Below are positions 1-6,005 of a stretch of DNA of 6,693 nucleotides, piece after piece. The notes under the pieces are model-generated. The model saw only the letters and a program-made list of their open reading frames with translations. It was not told the DNA's origin and did not search any database. Source of the stretch: Actinomycetota bacterium (lineage in GTDB: Bacteria > Actinomycetota > Humimicrobiia > Humimicrobiales > Humimicrobiaceae); contig JAMCQQ010000308.1 in the NCBI GenBank assembly GCA_023379515.1, positions 1 through 6,693 of the forward strand. The letters run 5' to 3'. Position 1 is the first letter of the stretch; each line of letters opens with the position of its first letter. The position numbers were made by a program, and so were the translations under genes.

Positions 1-96
1 AATGATGGATTGGTTTTCTCAATGCCCATCATGGCTTATCAATTTATTTTTTATCACGAAATTTTAGATGCTAACTTGTCCGGGAAACAGTATTGA
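1..96 (+). CDS. Possible C-terminal end of an upstream membrane protein gene (partial)
   Basis: Reading frame 1 is open from the window edge to a TGA at 94-96, giving a 31-residue tail. Its first half is strongly hydrophobic (GLVFSMPIMAYQFIFYHEI) and could be a last membrane helix, followed by a short polar end. No family can be assigned from so little. The stop codon lies inside the -35 box of the rplU promoter, so the upstream gene would end exactly where the ribosomal operon begins. An open run of this length in AT-rich DNA can occur by chance, so the call is tentative. Confidence 0.35.
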   Translation, partial: NDGLVFSMPIMAYQFIFYHEILDANLSGKQY

Positions 97-122
97 CATA
101 TTGGTTTAAATTATGTTAGTAT
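93..122 (+). promoter_or_regulatory. Promoter for rplU-rpmA
   Basis: A perfect -35 hexamer TTGACA (93-98) is followed after 18 bases by TAGTAT (117-122), which matches four of six -10 positions. The -10 is preceded by the extended motif TG at 114-115. Transcription would start near 129-131, giving a leader of about 70 bases before rplU. This is a sigma-70-type housekeeping promoter, as expected for ribosomal protein genes. Confidence 0.7.
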
Positions 123-156
123 TTCCCTTTGCGATTTTAAAAGAAAAAATAGTTGA

Positions 157-176
157 TTTAAATCGATAGATTTAGA
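157..176 (+). promoter_or_regulatory. Short hairpin in the rplU leader
   Basis: TTTAAATC (157-164) can pair with GATTTAGA (169-176) around a four-base loop, giving eight pairs including one G-U wobble. It ends nine bases before the Shine-Dalgarno of rplU. Ribosomal protein leaders often carry autoregulatory structures, but this stem is AT-rich and I cannot match it to a known L21 leader, so a role is only a possibility. Confidence 0.25.
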
Positions 177-185
177 AGAAAATTT

Positions 186-192
186 AAGGAGG
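186..192 (+). promoter_or_regulatory. Strong Shine-Dalgarno that fixes the rplU start
   Basis: AAGGAGG is an ideal ribosome binding site, with six bases between it and the ATT codon at 199. This spacing supports initiation at ATT, because no other start codon lies within reach downstream. Confidence 0.8.
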
Positions 193-198
193 CCCAAA

Positions 199-513
199 AT
201 TTACGCTGTAATTACAACTGGCGGAAAACAGTATAAAGTTGAGGAAAATAAAGACATAGTTGTTGAAAGAATAGAAGGCAAAGAGGGAGACAAAATTAAA
301 TTACCTGAAGTTAATATGATTAGCGATGGTGATAAGATTGAAATTGGTTCTCCAAATGTCGGGAAAGCTGTTATAGAAGCAACAATTAAAAAACAGTTTA
401 AGGGCGATAAGGTAATAGCATTCAAGTTTAAGGCAAAGAAGAGATATAAAAGAAAAGTCGGACATAGACAGCTATTAACTCTCCTTCATCTGGAAAAGAT
501 AAGTACAAAGTAG
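199..513 (+). CDS. rplU: 50S ribosomal protein L21, ATT start codon
   Basis: L21 binds 23S rRNA in the large ribosomal subunit. The translation from 199 begins (M)[13 protein letters not shown], the family's signature N-terminus, and ends with the basic RNA-binding part [11 protein letters not shown]. At 104 residues it has the normal family length. The start codon is ATT: the frame has a stop at 154-156 and contains no ATG, GTG or TTG between there and 199, while AAGGAGG stands six bases upstream. The first in-frame ATG (316) would remove 39 conserved residues and has no such ribosome binding site. A single-base error in the sequence (ATG read as ATT) is the alternative explanation. It is the first gene of the rplU-rpmA unit, 13 bases before rpmA. 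No prp protease gene lies between the two, unlike in most Firmicutes. Confidence 0.95.
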   Translation: MYAVITTGGKQYKVEENKDIVVERIEGKEGDKIKLPEVNMISDGDKIEIGSPNVGKAVIEATIKKQFKGDKVIAFKFKAKKRYKRKVGHRQLLTLLHLEKISTK

Positions 514-526
514 CGGAGGTTTAATC

Positions 527-781
527 ATGTCAAGTAAAAAAGGTGTCGGAAGCAGCAAAAACGGACGGGACAGCAAACCCAAGTTTCTTGGTGTCAAGAT
601 GTCAGGTGGCCAAAAAGTAGTTGCAGGCAATATTATAATAAGGCAAAGAGGCACCAAATTCAGACCTGGTATAAATGTTGGTATTGGCAGGGATCATACT
701 CTTTTTGCAAAAGCTGATGGAGTCGTTGAATTTCTGGCAAACAGTAAAAAAGGCAAAATTGTAAACATAGTATCAGCATAA
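527..781 (+). CDS. rpmA: 50S ribosomal protein L27
   Basis: L27 is a small basic protein of the large ribosomal subunit whose flexible N-terminus reaches the peptidyl transferase centre. The 84-residue product shows the family signature: [13 protein letters not shown] near the N-terminus, then LGVKMSGGQ, then [15 protein letters not shown] and [14 protein letters not shown] at 515-520 is spaced six bases from the ATG. The protein starts MSSKKG and so lacks the hydrophobic extension that Prp removes from L27 in Firmicutes, in agreement with the absence of a prp gene. It is cotranscribed with rplU and ends only 19 bases from the convergent gene on the other strand. No intrinsic terminator is visible in that gap. 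Confidence 0.97.
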   Translation: MSSKKGVGSSKNGRDSKPKFLGVKMSGGQKVVAGNIIIRQRGTKFRPGINVGIGRDHTLFAKADGVVEFLANSKKGKIVNIVSA

Positions 782-800
782 GTCTATACAGGTTAAACCG

Positions 801-1154
801 CTAGATTAAAAAGCCTGCAATTGCACTTAAGATAAGAACAAGCAATACACCGATGCATATCACAAACAGTCTGTAATTTTTTTTAATTAAAAAATAGGTT
901 AATGCAAAAAAAACAGAAATAACAGGTATTGCTATCATTATCAATATCCCGACAGATGAAAGCAGCAATGGATCAAATTCCTTATTGTTTTTTAATTCAG
1001 AAATAAATTTGTCCAGTTTAATATTGTCTTCTGAAATTTTAAAAATATTTTCCCTGCTTACATTATTAAACATACCAAAAGTAAAGCCGGCAATCATAAA
1101 TGCCAAACTGATAACCAGTCCGATTGTCAAAATTTTATATAAATTTCTGTTCAT
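801..1154 (-). CDS. DUF1634-like small membrane protein
   Basis: This is a 117-residue protein with three predicted membrane helices, at about 8-30, 63-90 and 94-117. A polar stretch (about 31-62) between the first two probably faces one side of the membrane. The segment LLLSSVGILIMIAIPVISV (63-81), followed by a charged KKNYR turn and a last hydrophobic helix, resembles the DUF1634 family. Genes of that family are often found beside TauE/SafE exporters. Here it lies 21 bases downstream of such a gene on the same strand, so the two are probably one transcript and may act together in the membrane. Its own function is unknown. No clear Shine-Dalgarno precedes the ATG, so it may depend on translation of the gene upstream. 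The family call is from recognition of pattern and context, not a search. Confidence 0.8.
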   Translation of the reverse strand: MNRNLYKILTIGLVISLAFMIAGFTFGMFNNVSRENIFKISEDNIKLDKFISELKNNKEFDPLLLSSVGILIMIAIPVISVFFALTYFLIKKNYRLFVICIGVLLVLILSAIAGFLI

Positions 1155-1175
1155 ATTGAATAATCGGTTAATCTG

Positions 1176-2063
1176 TTAATAATTTAATATATTAAAAGCC
1201 CTGAGAAACATCAGCATTCCTATTATGGAAAACACGGTAAGTATTATAAAAGCAATGTTTCTGGCCGCCAGTTTACCTGCTATAAATGAACCAAAAGTAG
1301 AGCCGGCAAGGACACCGAAAACAATAAGGATCGTAATCAGTGGATTTATATAACCATTATAAAAATAAATTATCGAAGACACTACAGCCGTTATACCGAT
1401 CATGAAGCTGCTGGTTGCTGTTGCAGCTTTCAGGGGTACGTCCATAATTACATTCAATGCCGGTACTTTGATTATTCCGCCGCCAATTCCCAGAAGCCCT
1501 GAAAAAAAACCTGCAAAAAAAGAAATGCCCAAACCTGCCGGAAGTTTGACTACATGATATTTGATATGCTTTTTTAATGTTTCTTCATAATATTCTGAAT
1601 CAAATATTGCCGAATTTGCTTTTTCGGTTGTTTTGCTGGTATCTGAGGTTTTATTGAAGGATCCATTTATAACTTTAGATAAAATCGGATCCGGTTTTTT
1701 AAACCTGTTTTTTAAAAATGTAAACAATCCTGCAGCAAATACGAAAATTCCGAATATTGCAAACAAAATGTTATTTTTTATATATACGACCAATAAACTG
1801 CCAAGTATGGCTCCAAAAGTTGTTGGAATTTCAAGAACCATTCCGAGAGGAATGTTTGTCACCCCTTTTTTAATGAAGCGCCGGGAGGAAGCTACTGAAG
1901 TCGCCAGCACTGCAACTATGCTTGTTCCAATTGCTGCATGGATTGGAATTTTCATTGCCAGCGATAGGATTGGGACAATAAGCAGTCCCCCACCGATGCC
2001 TATTGTCGAACCGATGAGACCGGCAAATAACCCCACTATTATTAGAAAAAAATAAACAAGCAT
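1176..2063 (-). CDS. Sulfite exporter TauE/SafE family membrane protein
   Basis: The 295-residue protein is an integral membrane protein with about eight helices in two homologous halves. Each half carries the family's glycine signature: IGIGGGLLIVP at 21-31 and LGIGGGIIKVP at 191-201. Members of this family move sulfite, sulfoacetate or other small, often sulfur-containing or organic, anions across the cytoplasmic membrane; the substrate here cannot be told. A polar loop of about 50 residues (118-172) separates the halves and includes a YYEETLKKHIKYH stretch. ATG at 2063 is the only usual start, because a stop lies eight codons upstream. The nearest purine run, AGGA, is about 12 bases away, so the ribosome binding site is weak. 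The gene is divergent from obg and precedes a DUF1634-like gene, a common pairing. The pair interrupts a ribosomal cluster and runs against it. Confidence 0.9.
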   Translation of the reverse strand: MLVYFFLIIVGLFAGLIGSTIGIGGGLLIVPILSLAMKIPIHAAIGTSIVAVLATSVASSRRFIKKGVTNIPLGMVLEIPTTFGAILGSLLVVYIKNNILFAIFGIFVFAAGLFTFLKNRFKKPDPILSKVINGSFNKTSDTSKTTEKANSAIFDSEYYEETLKKHIKYHVVKLPAGLGISFFAGFFSGLLGIGGGIIKVPALNVIMDVPLKAATATSSFMIGITAVVSSIIYFYNGYINPLITILIVFGVLAGSTFGSFIAGKLAARNIAFIILTVFSIIGMLMFLRAFNILNY

Positions 2064-2089
2064 ATAATTGAACGGTCCTGAAAATATTT

Positions 2090-2113
2090 AACAGCAATAA
2101 AAAATTGCCTGTT
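2090..2113 (-). repeat. Imperfect inverted repeat in the exporter leader
   Basis: AACAG-CAAT (2090-2098) and ATTG-CTGTT (2104-2107 and 2109-2113) form a nine-pair stem with one bulged base at 2108 and a five-base A-only loop on the + strand. It lies between the predicted start of transcription and the ATG of the TauE gene, so it could be an operator or an RNA hairpin in the leader. There is no following T run on the minus strand, so it is not a normal terminator. Confidence 0.4.
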
Positions 2114-2129
2114 TAAAAAATGAGATAAA

Positions 2130-2160
2130 TAGACAATTATTATAAATTATAATATATAAT
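2130..2160 (+). promoter_or_regulatory. Promoter for obg-proB
   Basis: TAGACA (2130-2135) matches five of six -35 positions. A TATATA (2153-2158) lies at 17 bases and a perfect TATAAT (2155-2160) at 19 bases from it. Another TATAAT stands at 2148-2153. Transcription would begin near 2165-2168, leaving a leader of about 35 bases with no Shine-Dalgarno before obg. The exact hexamers are uncertain because the tract is entirely A and T. Confidence 0.5.
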
Positions 2161-2163
2161 AAT
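2136..2163. repeat. Perfect 9-base inverted repeat in the divergent promoter region
   Basis: ATTATTATA (2136-2144) is mirrored by TATAATAAT (2155-2163) with a ten-base AT-only centre. The two arms contain the likely -10 boxes of the two divergent promoters. The symmetry could therefore be an operator or merely reflect facing -10 elements in an uninterrupted A/T tract (2135-2163). Confidence 0.4.
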
Positions 2164-2166
2164 CAA
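2139..2166 (-). promoter_or_regulatory. Promoter for the TauE-DUF1634 pair
   Basis: On the minus strand TTGATT (2161-2166) is followed after 16 bases by a perfect TATAAT (2139-2144). Transcription would start near 2132, about 70 bases before the exporter ATG. It overlaps the obg promoter almost completely, so polymerase may be unable to use both at once. Confidence 0.45.
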
Positions 2167-2201
2167 ATATTAGCAAAAATATTGTTTCTAAAATTTAAAA
2201 A

Positions 2202-3509
2202 ATGTTTTTAGACGAAGCAAAGATAAATATTAAGGCAGGCGATGGCGGAAACGGCATGATAAGCTTTTTCTATCGCAAGGGGAGCAGAAAAAAAATTGCC
2301 AGCGGGGGAAGCGGTGGAAGAGGCGGAAACGTAATAATTAAGGCCAGCAGCAATGTAAACACACTTTATGGTTTTAAAAAAAAGGTGCATTTCAGAGCTC
2401 AGAACGGGCAGAATGGCATGCCAAACAATAAAAATGGCAAAAATGGTGACGAAATTGATATCGAAGTTCCGGTAGGTACCATGATAAAAGACAGAGGTTT
2501 GTTAATTGCAGATCTTAAAACAGAAGGCAGTGAAATCTTAATTGCAGAAGGAGGTATCGGAGGCAGGGGAAATGCAAGCTTTACTTCTCAAGGGAGGAGA
2601 TTCCCTGGTTTTGCAGAAAAAGGTGAGACAGTGGAGGAAAGATGGATCGAGCTGGAGCTGAGGCTCGTTGCCGACGCTTCTCTGGTAGGTTTTCCAAATG
2701 CAGGCAAGTCCACAATAATAAGCAGAATTTCTGCTGCAAGGCCAAAGATTGCCGACTATCCATTTACCACGCTTGTCCCCAATCTTGGAGTAGTATCATT
2801 CCGGGAGGATGCTTTTGTTGTTGCCGACATACCCGGGATAATAGAAGGGGCACATCAGGGAACGGGTCTTGGGGATAAATTCTTGAGACATATAATGAGG
2901 TCCAAAGTGCTTGTAATTATTCTTGATGGGCAGCAGGTAATTTATGAAGATAAAATATCCAGCTTGGTGGAAACTTTTCAAATTATGAGAAAAGAGTTAA
3001 AGCTTTACGATTTAAACTTATTTAAAAAAGATTATTTAATAGTAATTAATAAAGCTGACCTTTTCCAGGATAAAACCGAACTCAATGCTGTCAGGGAAAA
3101 ACTTGTAAAAAAAAGCGGCAAACCCGTGCTGATAATATCAGCCATCACCGGAGAAGGGCTTAATGATTTGAAAGCAAACCTTTATGAAAAAATCAGTAAA
3201 ATCAGGGTCCGGGAACGAGAAGAAAATTCAAAACTCGCTGGTAAAATTGATTTTAGATCTTATACAATAGATAATACAAAACTCAGTGAGGACAGGTTAG
3301 ATATACTTAAAGAAGGCAGTGAGTTTATCATAAAATGCAAAAAGCTTGAAAGAATGGTTGCCATGATGGATTTAGGGAATGAAGAGGCTCTGGATTATTT
3401 AAGATATAGATTAAAAAAGATGAAAATTGGTGATAGACTAAAAAAAATGGGGGTTCATGAAGGTGCCACTGTGATTATAGGAAAACTTGTTTTTGAACTC
3501 ACGGATTAA
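2202..3509 (+). CDS. obg: Obg family GTPase (CgtA/ObgE) with OCT domain
   Basis: Obg is an essential cytoplasmic GTPase that binds the 50S subunit and acts in its late assembly and in stress responses. The 435-residue product has three domains. The N-terminal glycine-rich Obg fold (1-158) begins MFLDEAKINIKAGDGGNG. The G domain (about 159-332) has G1 GFPNAGKST (163-171), YPFTT (186-190), G3 DIPG (209-212), G4 NKAD (283-286) and G5 SA (313-314). The C-terminal OCT domain spans about 347-435. All nucleotide-binding motifs are intact. In the Obg fold, the usual stretch with FRREK and PKGGPDGG is replaced by FYRKGSRKKIASGG (23-36), without a change in length. The ATG is fixed by the conserved N-terminus, although the preceding bases hold no Shine-Dalgarno. 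proB follows after 17 bases and is probably on the same transcript. The usual neighbour rpmA is separated from obg by the inverted membrane pair. Confidence 0.97.
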   Translation: MFLDEAKINIKAGDGGNGMISFFYRKGSRKKIASGGSGGRGGNVIIKASSNVNTLYGFKKKVHFRAQNGQNGMPNNKNGKNGDEIDIEVPVGTMIKDRGLLIADLKTEGSEILIAEGGIGGRGNASFTSQGRRFPGFAEKGETVEERWIELELRLVADASLVGFPNAGKSTIISRISAARPKIADYPFTTLVPNLGVVSFREDAFVVADIPGIIEGAHQGTGLGDKFLRHIMRSKVLVIILDGQQVIYEDKISSLVETFQIMRKELKLYDLNLFKKDYLIVINKADLFQDKTELNAVREKLVKKSGKPVLIISAITGEGLNDLKANLYEKISKIRVREREENSKLAGKIDFRSYTIDNTKLSEDRLDILKEGSEFIIKCKKLERMVAMMDLGNEEALDYLRYRLKKMKIGDRLKKMGVHEGATVIIGKLVFELTD

Positions 3510-3526
3510 GCAATTTCAGGCTGGTT

Positions 3527-4675
3527 ATGAAAAGAAAAAAATTTTTTAAAAAAATTAAAAGAGTAGTAATAAAAATTGGTTCCAGCAGCCTGACAATGAA
3601 GGACGGCGGGCTTGATTTATCCAATATGGAAAAATTTTCTTCTGAGATTTCGGGACTCGTCAAACAGCAGATAGAAGTAATTATTGTAACCAGTGGTGCC
3701 ATTGCGGCAGGATTAAAATACCTGAAAATTTCTTCAAGGCCAAAGGACATAGCTTCCCTGCAGGCAGCTGCTTCTGTTGGACAGGTTGAGCTTATGAGAA
3801 CCTACAGTGATTTATTTGCAAGGCATGGTCTGAAAATTGGTCAGATTCTCTTAACACGGGAAGATACTACCAGACGGACTCAATATTTAAATATAAAAAA
3901 TACGATCGAAAATCTTCTTAGACTAAAAGTGATACCGGTAATAAATGAGAATGACAGCTCCGCGGTCGAAGAGATAAAATTTGGTGAAAATGACAAACTG
4001 GCGGCTCTGGTTGCAAGTCTTGCCGAGGCGGATTTATTAATAATCCTATCCGATATTGAGGGGCTATACGACAGAAATCCACAGGAATATAAAGATGCAA
4101 AGCTTATCTCATTTGTTGAAAAGGTTACACCTGGGATTGAGAAGCTTGCAGGCGGTGTTGGCTCTATGTATGGATCGGGTGGGATGATTTCAAAAATAAA
4201 AGCTGCCAAGGTGTGCTCATTTTCGGGGATTGCCATGGTTATCACCCACAGCAAAACTCCGGATGTTTTAAAAAAGATAGTCAGTTTTGAAAAAATAGGT
4301 ACATTTTTTGCACCACAGACTTCACATAAGGTTAAAAGTGTCAAAAGATGGATTGCCTTTGGTACCGGTTCAAAAGGAAAGATTGTAATTGACAGTGGAG
4401 CCGAAGATGCTGTCGCAAATAAGGGCAGAAGTATTCTTCCGGTGGGTATTATTAAAGTTGAAGGTCAATTCAGCAAAGGAGATACGCTTAAAGTATTCTC
4501 AGCCGGGGATAAACTGATAGCAAAAGGCATCAGTAATTTTTCCAATAATGAAATAAGCAGGTTAATGGGTAAAAATGACAAGCAGATATTGGCAGAATTC
4601 GGTTCGGCTTTATGCCATGAAGTGATACATAGAGATAGTCTTGTAGTCTTTAATGAAAAAGGTCAAAAAAGCTAA
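3527..4675 (+). CDS. proB: Glutamate 5-kinase
   Basis: ProB phosphorylates L-glutamate with ATP to give glutamyl 5-phosphate, the first step of proline synthesis, and is normally inhibited by proline. The 382-residue protein has an amino acid kinase domain (about 10-260) and a C-terminal PUA domain (about 272-373). Visible motifs are the nucleotide site VIKIGSSSL (K16), VTSGAIAAG (54-62), VINEND (138-143), the glutamate-site segment FGENDKLAAL (152-161), SDIEGLYDRNP (175-185) and GSGGMISKIKAA (216-227, K223 matching the conserved catalytic lysine). The PUA part starts with KRWIAFG (273-279). Length and domains match the two-domain bacterial form such as E. coli ProB. It follows obg by 17 bases with only a weak ribosome binding site (AGG at 3518-3520), suggesting coupling to obg. 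The product is handed to ProA, encoded next. Confidence 0.97.
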   Translation: MKRKKFFKKIKRVVIKIGSSSLTMKDGGLDLSNMEKFSSEISGLVKQQIEVIIVTSGAIAAGLKYLKISSRPKDIASLQAAASVGQVELMRTYSDLFARHGLKIGQILLTREDTTRRTQYLNIKNTIENLLRLKVIPVINENDSSAVEEIKFGENDKLAALVASLAEADLLIILSDIEGLYDRNPQEYKDAKLISFVEKVTPGIEKLAGGVGSMYGSGGMISKIKAAKVCSFSGIAMVITHSKTPDVLKKIVSFEKIGTFFAPQTSHKVKSVKRWIAFGTGSKGKIVIDSGAEDAVANKGRSILPVGIIKVEGQFSKGDTLKVFSAGDKLIAKGISNFSNNEISRLMGKNDKQILAEFGSALCHEVIHRDSLVVFNEKGQKS

Positions 4676-4706
4676 CGGCTCACGTTTAATTTAAATGATT
4701 TTTTTA

Positions 4707-4715
4707 TGTTATAAT
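4707..4715 (+). promoter_or_regulatory. Extended -10 promoter for proA-nadD
   Basis: TGTTATAAT is a perfect extended -10 element (TG at 4707-4708, TATAAT at 4710-4715) in the 66-base gap between proB and proA. No good -35 box stands upstream (TTAATT at 4686-4691 is the nearest), which is usual for extended -10 promoters. Transcription would start near 4722, inside a perfect 12-base AT palindrome (TTAAAATTTTAA, 4718-4729) that could be an operator or simply chance. The leader would be about 20 bases. Confidence 0.55.
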
Positions 4716-4741
4716 ATTTAAAATTTTAATAGGAAGTCTAT

Positions 4742-5998
4742 ATGGATTTAATACTTGATATTGCGAAAAGAGCAAAAAATTGCCAGTCAGTTATTGCAAA
4801 TGCTAAAACTGATATCAAAAATAAGATCTTAAAAGATATTTCCAGAAATCTTGTTTTGAAATCCGGCGAAATAATTGAAGCAAATAAGTCGGATATGGAA
4901 AGATCCAAAAAAATGCAAATATCGGAAAGTATGCTTGACAGATTGAAGCTTGATGAGTCAAGGATTAAAAAAATTGCTTCAAGCATCGATTCCGTAGTTG
5001 AACTTACCGATCCTGTCGGAGAGGTTATATTTGGATACGATCTGCCAAATGGGCTTATTCTTAAAAATATCAGAGTTCCATTTGGAGTGATAGGGATAGT
5101 ATATGAAGCAAGACCAAACGTAACTGTCGATGCCTCTGTTTTATGCATAAAGGCAGGCAACTGTGTTATTTTAAGAGGCAGCAGCCATGCTCTTGCCACG
5201 AATAAAAAAATTACTGAAATAATGAGAAAGTCACTTTCAGGGAATGATCTCCCTGAAGATATAGTTCAAATTGTTCCTACAGCAGAAAGAGAGGATACTG
5301 AAAAATTGATGCAGCTCAGGGATTATATCGATGTATTGATACCAAGGGGCGGCAAAAATCTTATTGACAGCGTGGTTCAGAAATCAAAAATTCCCGTAAT
5401 TGAAACTGGAATTGGCAACTGTCATATTTATATAGACAACATTCTTGAAGATATAAATGATGAAACCATAATTAATATTATTATCAATTCCAAAACGCAA
5501 AAGCCCAGTGTTTGCAATGCAGCGGAAAAGCTGCTGATACATAAAGATGTTGCTTTGAAGCTATTGCCAAAAGTTTTGAAAAGTCTCCAAAGTGAGAATG
5601 TTTTAATTAAAGGCTGCAGCAAAACAATAGAAATTTTTCCTGAAGCTAAAACAGCGGCTGAGGAAGACTGGTATGAAGAATATCTTGATCTGATTATGGC
5701 AGTTAAAGTTGTAGAAAGTATTGAAGATGCCGTAAGACATATAAATAAATATGGTTCCGGCCATTCGGATGCAATTATTACATCAAGCTATAAAAACTCG
5801 GGTTATTTTACAAAATATGTTGATTCATCTGCAGTATATGTAAATGCTTCTACCAGATTTACCGATGGCGGGGAATTTGGAATGGGAGCAGAACTAGGAA
5901 TAAGTACCCAAAAACTTCACTGGAGAGGTCCTATGGGCCTAAGGCAGGTTACAACAAATAAGTTTATAATTTATGGAAATGGCCAGATTAGAAGTTAA
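4742..5998 (+). CDS. proA: Gamma-glutamyl phosphate reductase (glutamate-5-semialdehyde dehydrogenase)
   Basis: ProA reduces glutamyl 5-phosphate with NADPH to glutamate 5-semialdehyde, which cyclises spontaneously toward proline. The 418-residue product has the family's usual length and an aldehyde-dehydrogenase fold. Clear landmarks are [19 protein letters not shown] (113-131), IPRGGK (200-205), [12 protein letters not shown] (221-232), [13 protein letters not shown] (255-267) with the catalytic cysteine C258, SGHSDAIIT (339-347) and [18 protein letters not shown] (372-389). The C-terminal segment reads HWRGPMGL where most relatives have HARGP; this is a mild change outside the catalytic site. 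AGGAAG at 4731-4736 lies five bases before the ATG. The gene may be transcribed both from upstream of obg and from its own promoter. Its end touches or overlaps nadD. Confidence 0.97.
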   Translation: MDLILDIAKRAKNCQSVIANAKTDIKNKILKDISRNLVLKSGEIIEANKSDMERSKKMQISESMLDRLKLDESRIKKIASSIDSVVELTDPVGEVIFGYDLPNGLILKNIRVPFGVIGIVYEARPNVTVDASVLCIKAGNCVILRGSSHALATNKKITEIMRKSLSGNDLPEDIVQIVPTAEREDTEKLMQLRDYIDVLIPRGGKNLIDSVVQKSKIPVIETGIGNCHIYIDNILEDINDETIINIIINSKTQKPSVCNAAEKLLIHKDVALKLLPKVLKSLQSENVLIKGCSKTIEIFPEAKTAAEEDWYEEYLDLIMAVKVVESIEDAVRHINKYGSGHSDAIITSSYKNSGYFTKYVDSSAVYVNASTRFTDGGEFGMGAELGISTQKLHWRGPMGLRQVTTNKFIIYGNGQIRS

Positions 5999-6005
5999 AA
6001 AAAAT

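Noticed and set aside
2..32. Stem ATGATGG / CCATCAT with an inner ATTG / CAAT, as a terminator of the upstream gene
   Set aside because: No continuous T run follows the stem, and the same bases may be coding in frame 1. It is not convincing as an intrinsic terminator.
316..513. Short L21 starting at ATG 316
   Set aside because: It would lose the conserved N-terminal 39 residues and has no suitable ribosome binding site; the ATT start at 199 explains the gene fully.
782..835. Bidirectional terminator between rpmA and the convergent DUF1634-like gene
   Set aside because: The gap is only 19 bases and holds no stable GC stem with a T run; TGCAATTGCA at 827-836 is a palindrome but lies in coding sequence.
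1633..2055. 140-codon + strand open frame opposite the TauE gene
   Set aside because: It is antisense to a well-supported membrane protein gene, shows no family signature, and is a shadow of that gene's codon pattern.
3880..4344. 154-codon minus-strand open frame inside proB
   Set aside because: It lies wholly opposite conserved proB motifs and its translation resembles no family; it is a shadow.
4738..5199. 153-codon minus-strand open frame inside proA
   Set aside because: It is antisense to the conserved N-terminal half of proA, with no start signals or recognisable domain.
5973..6005. Upstream ATG starts for nadD
   Set aside because: They add residues not typical of the family and have no better ribosome binding site than ATG 6006; kept only as a possible alternative.
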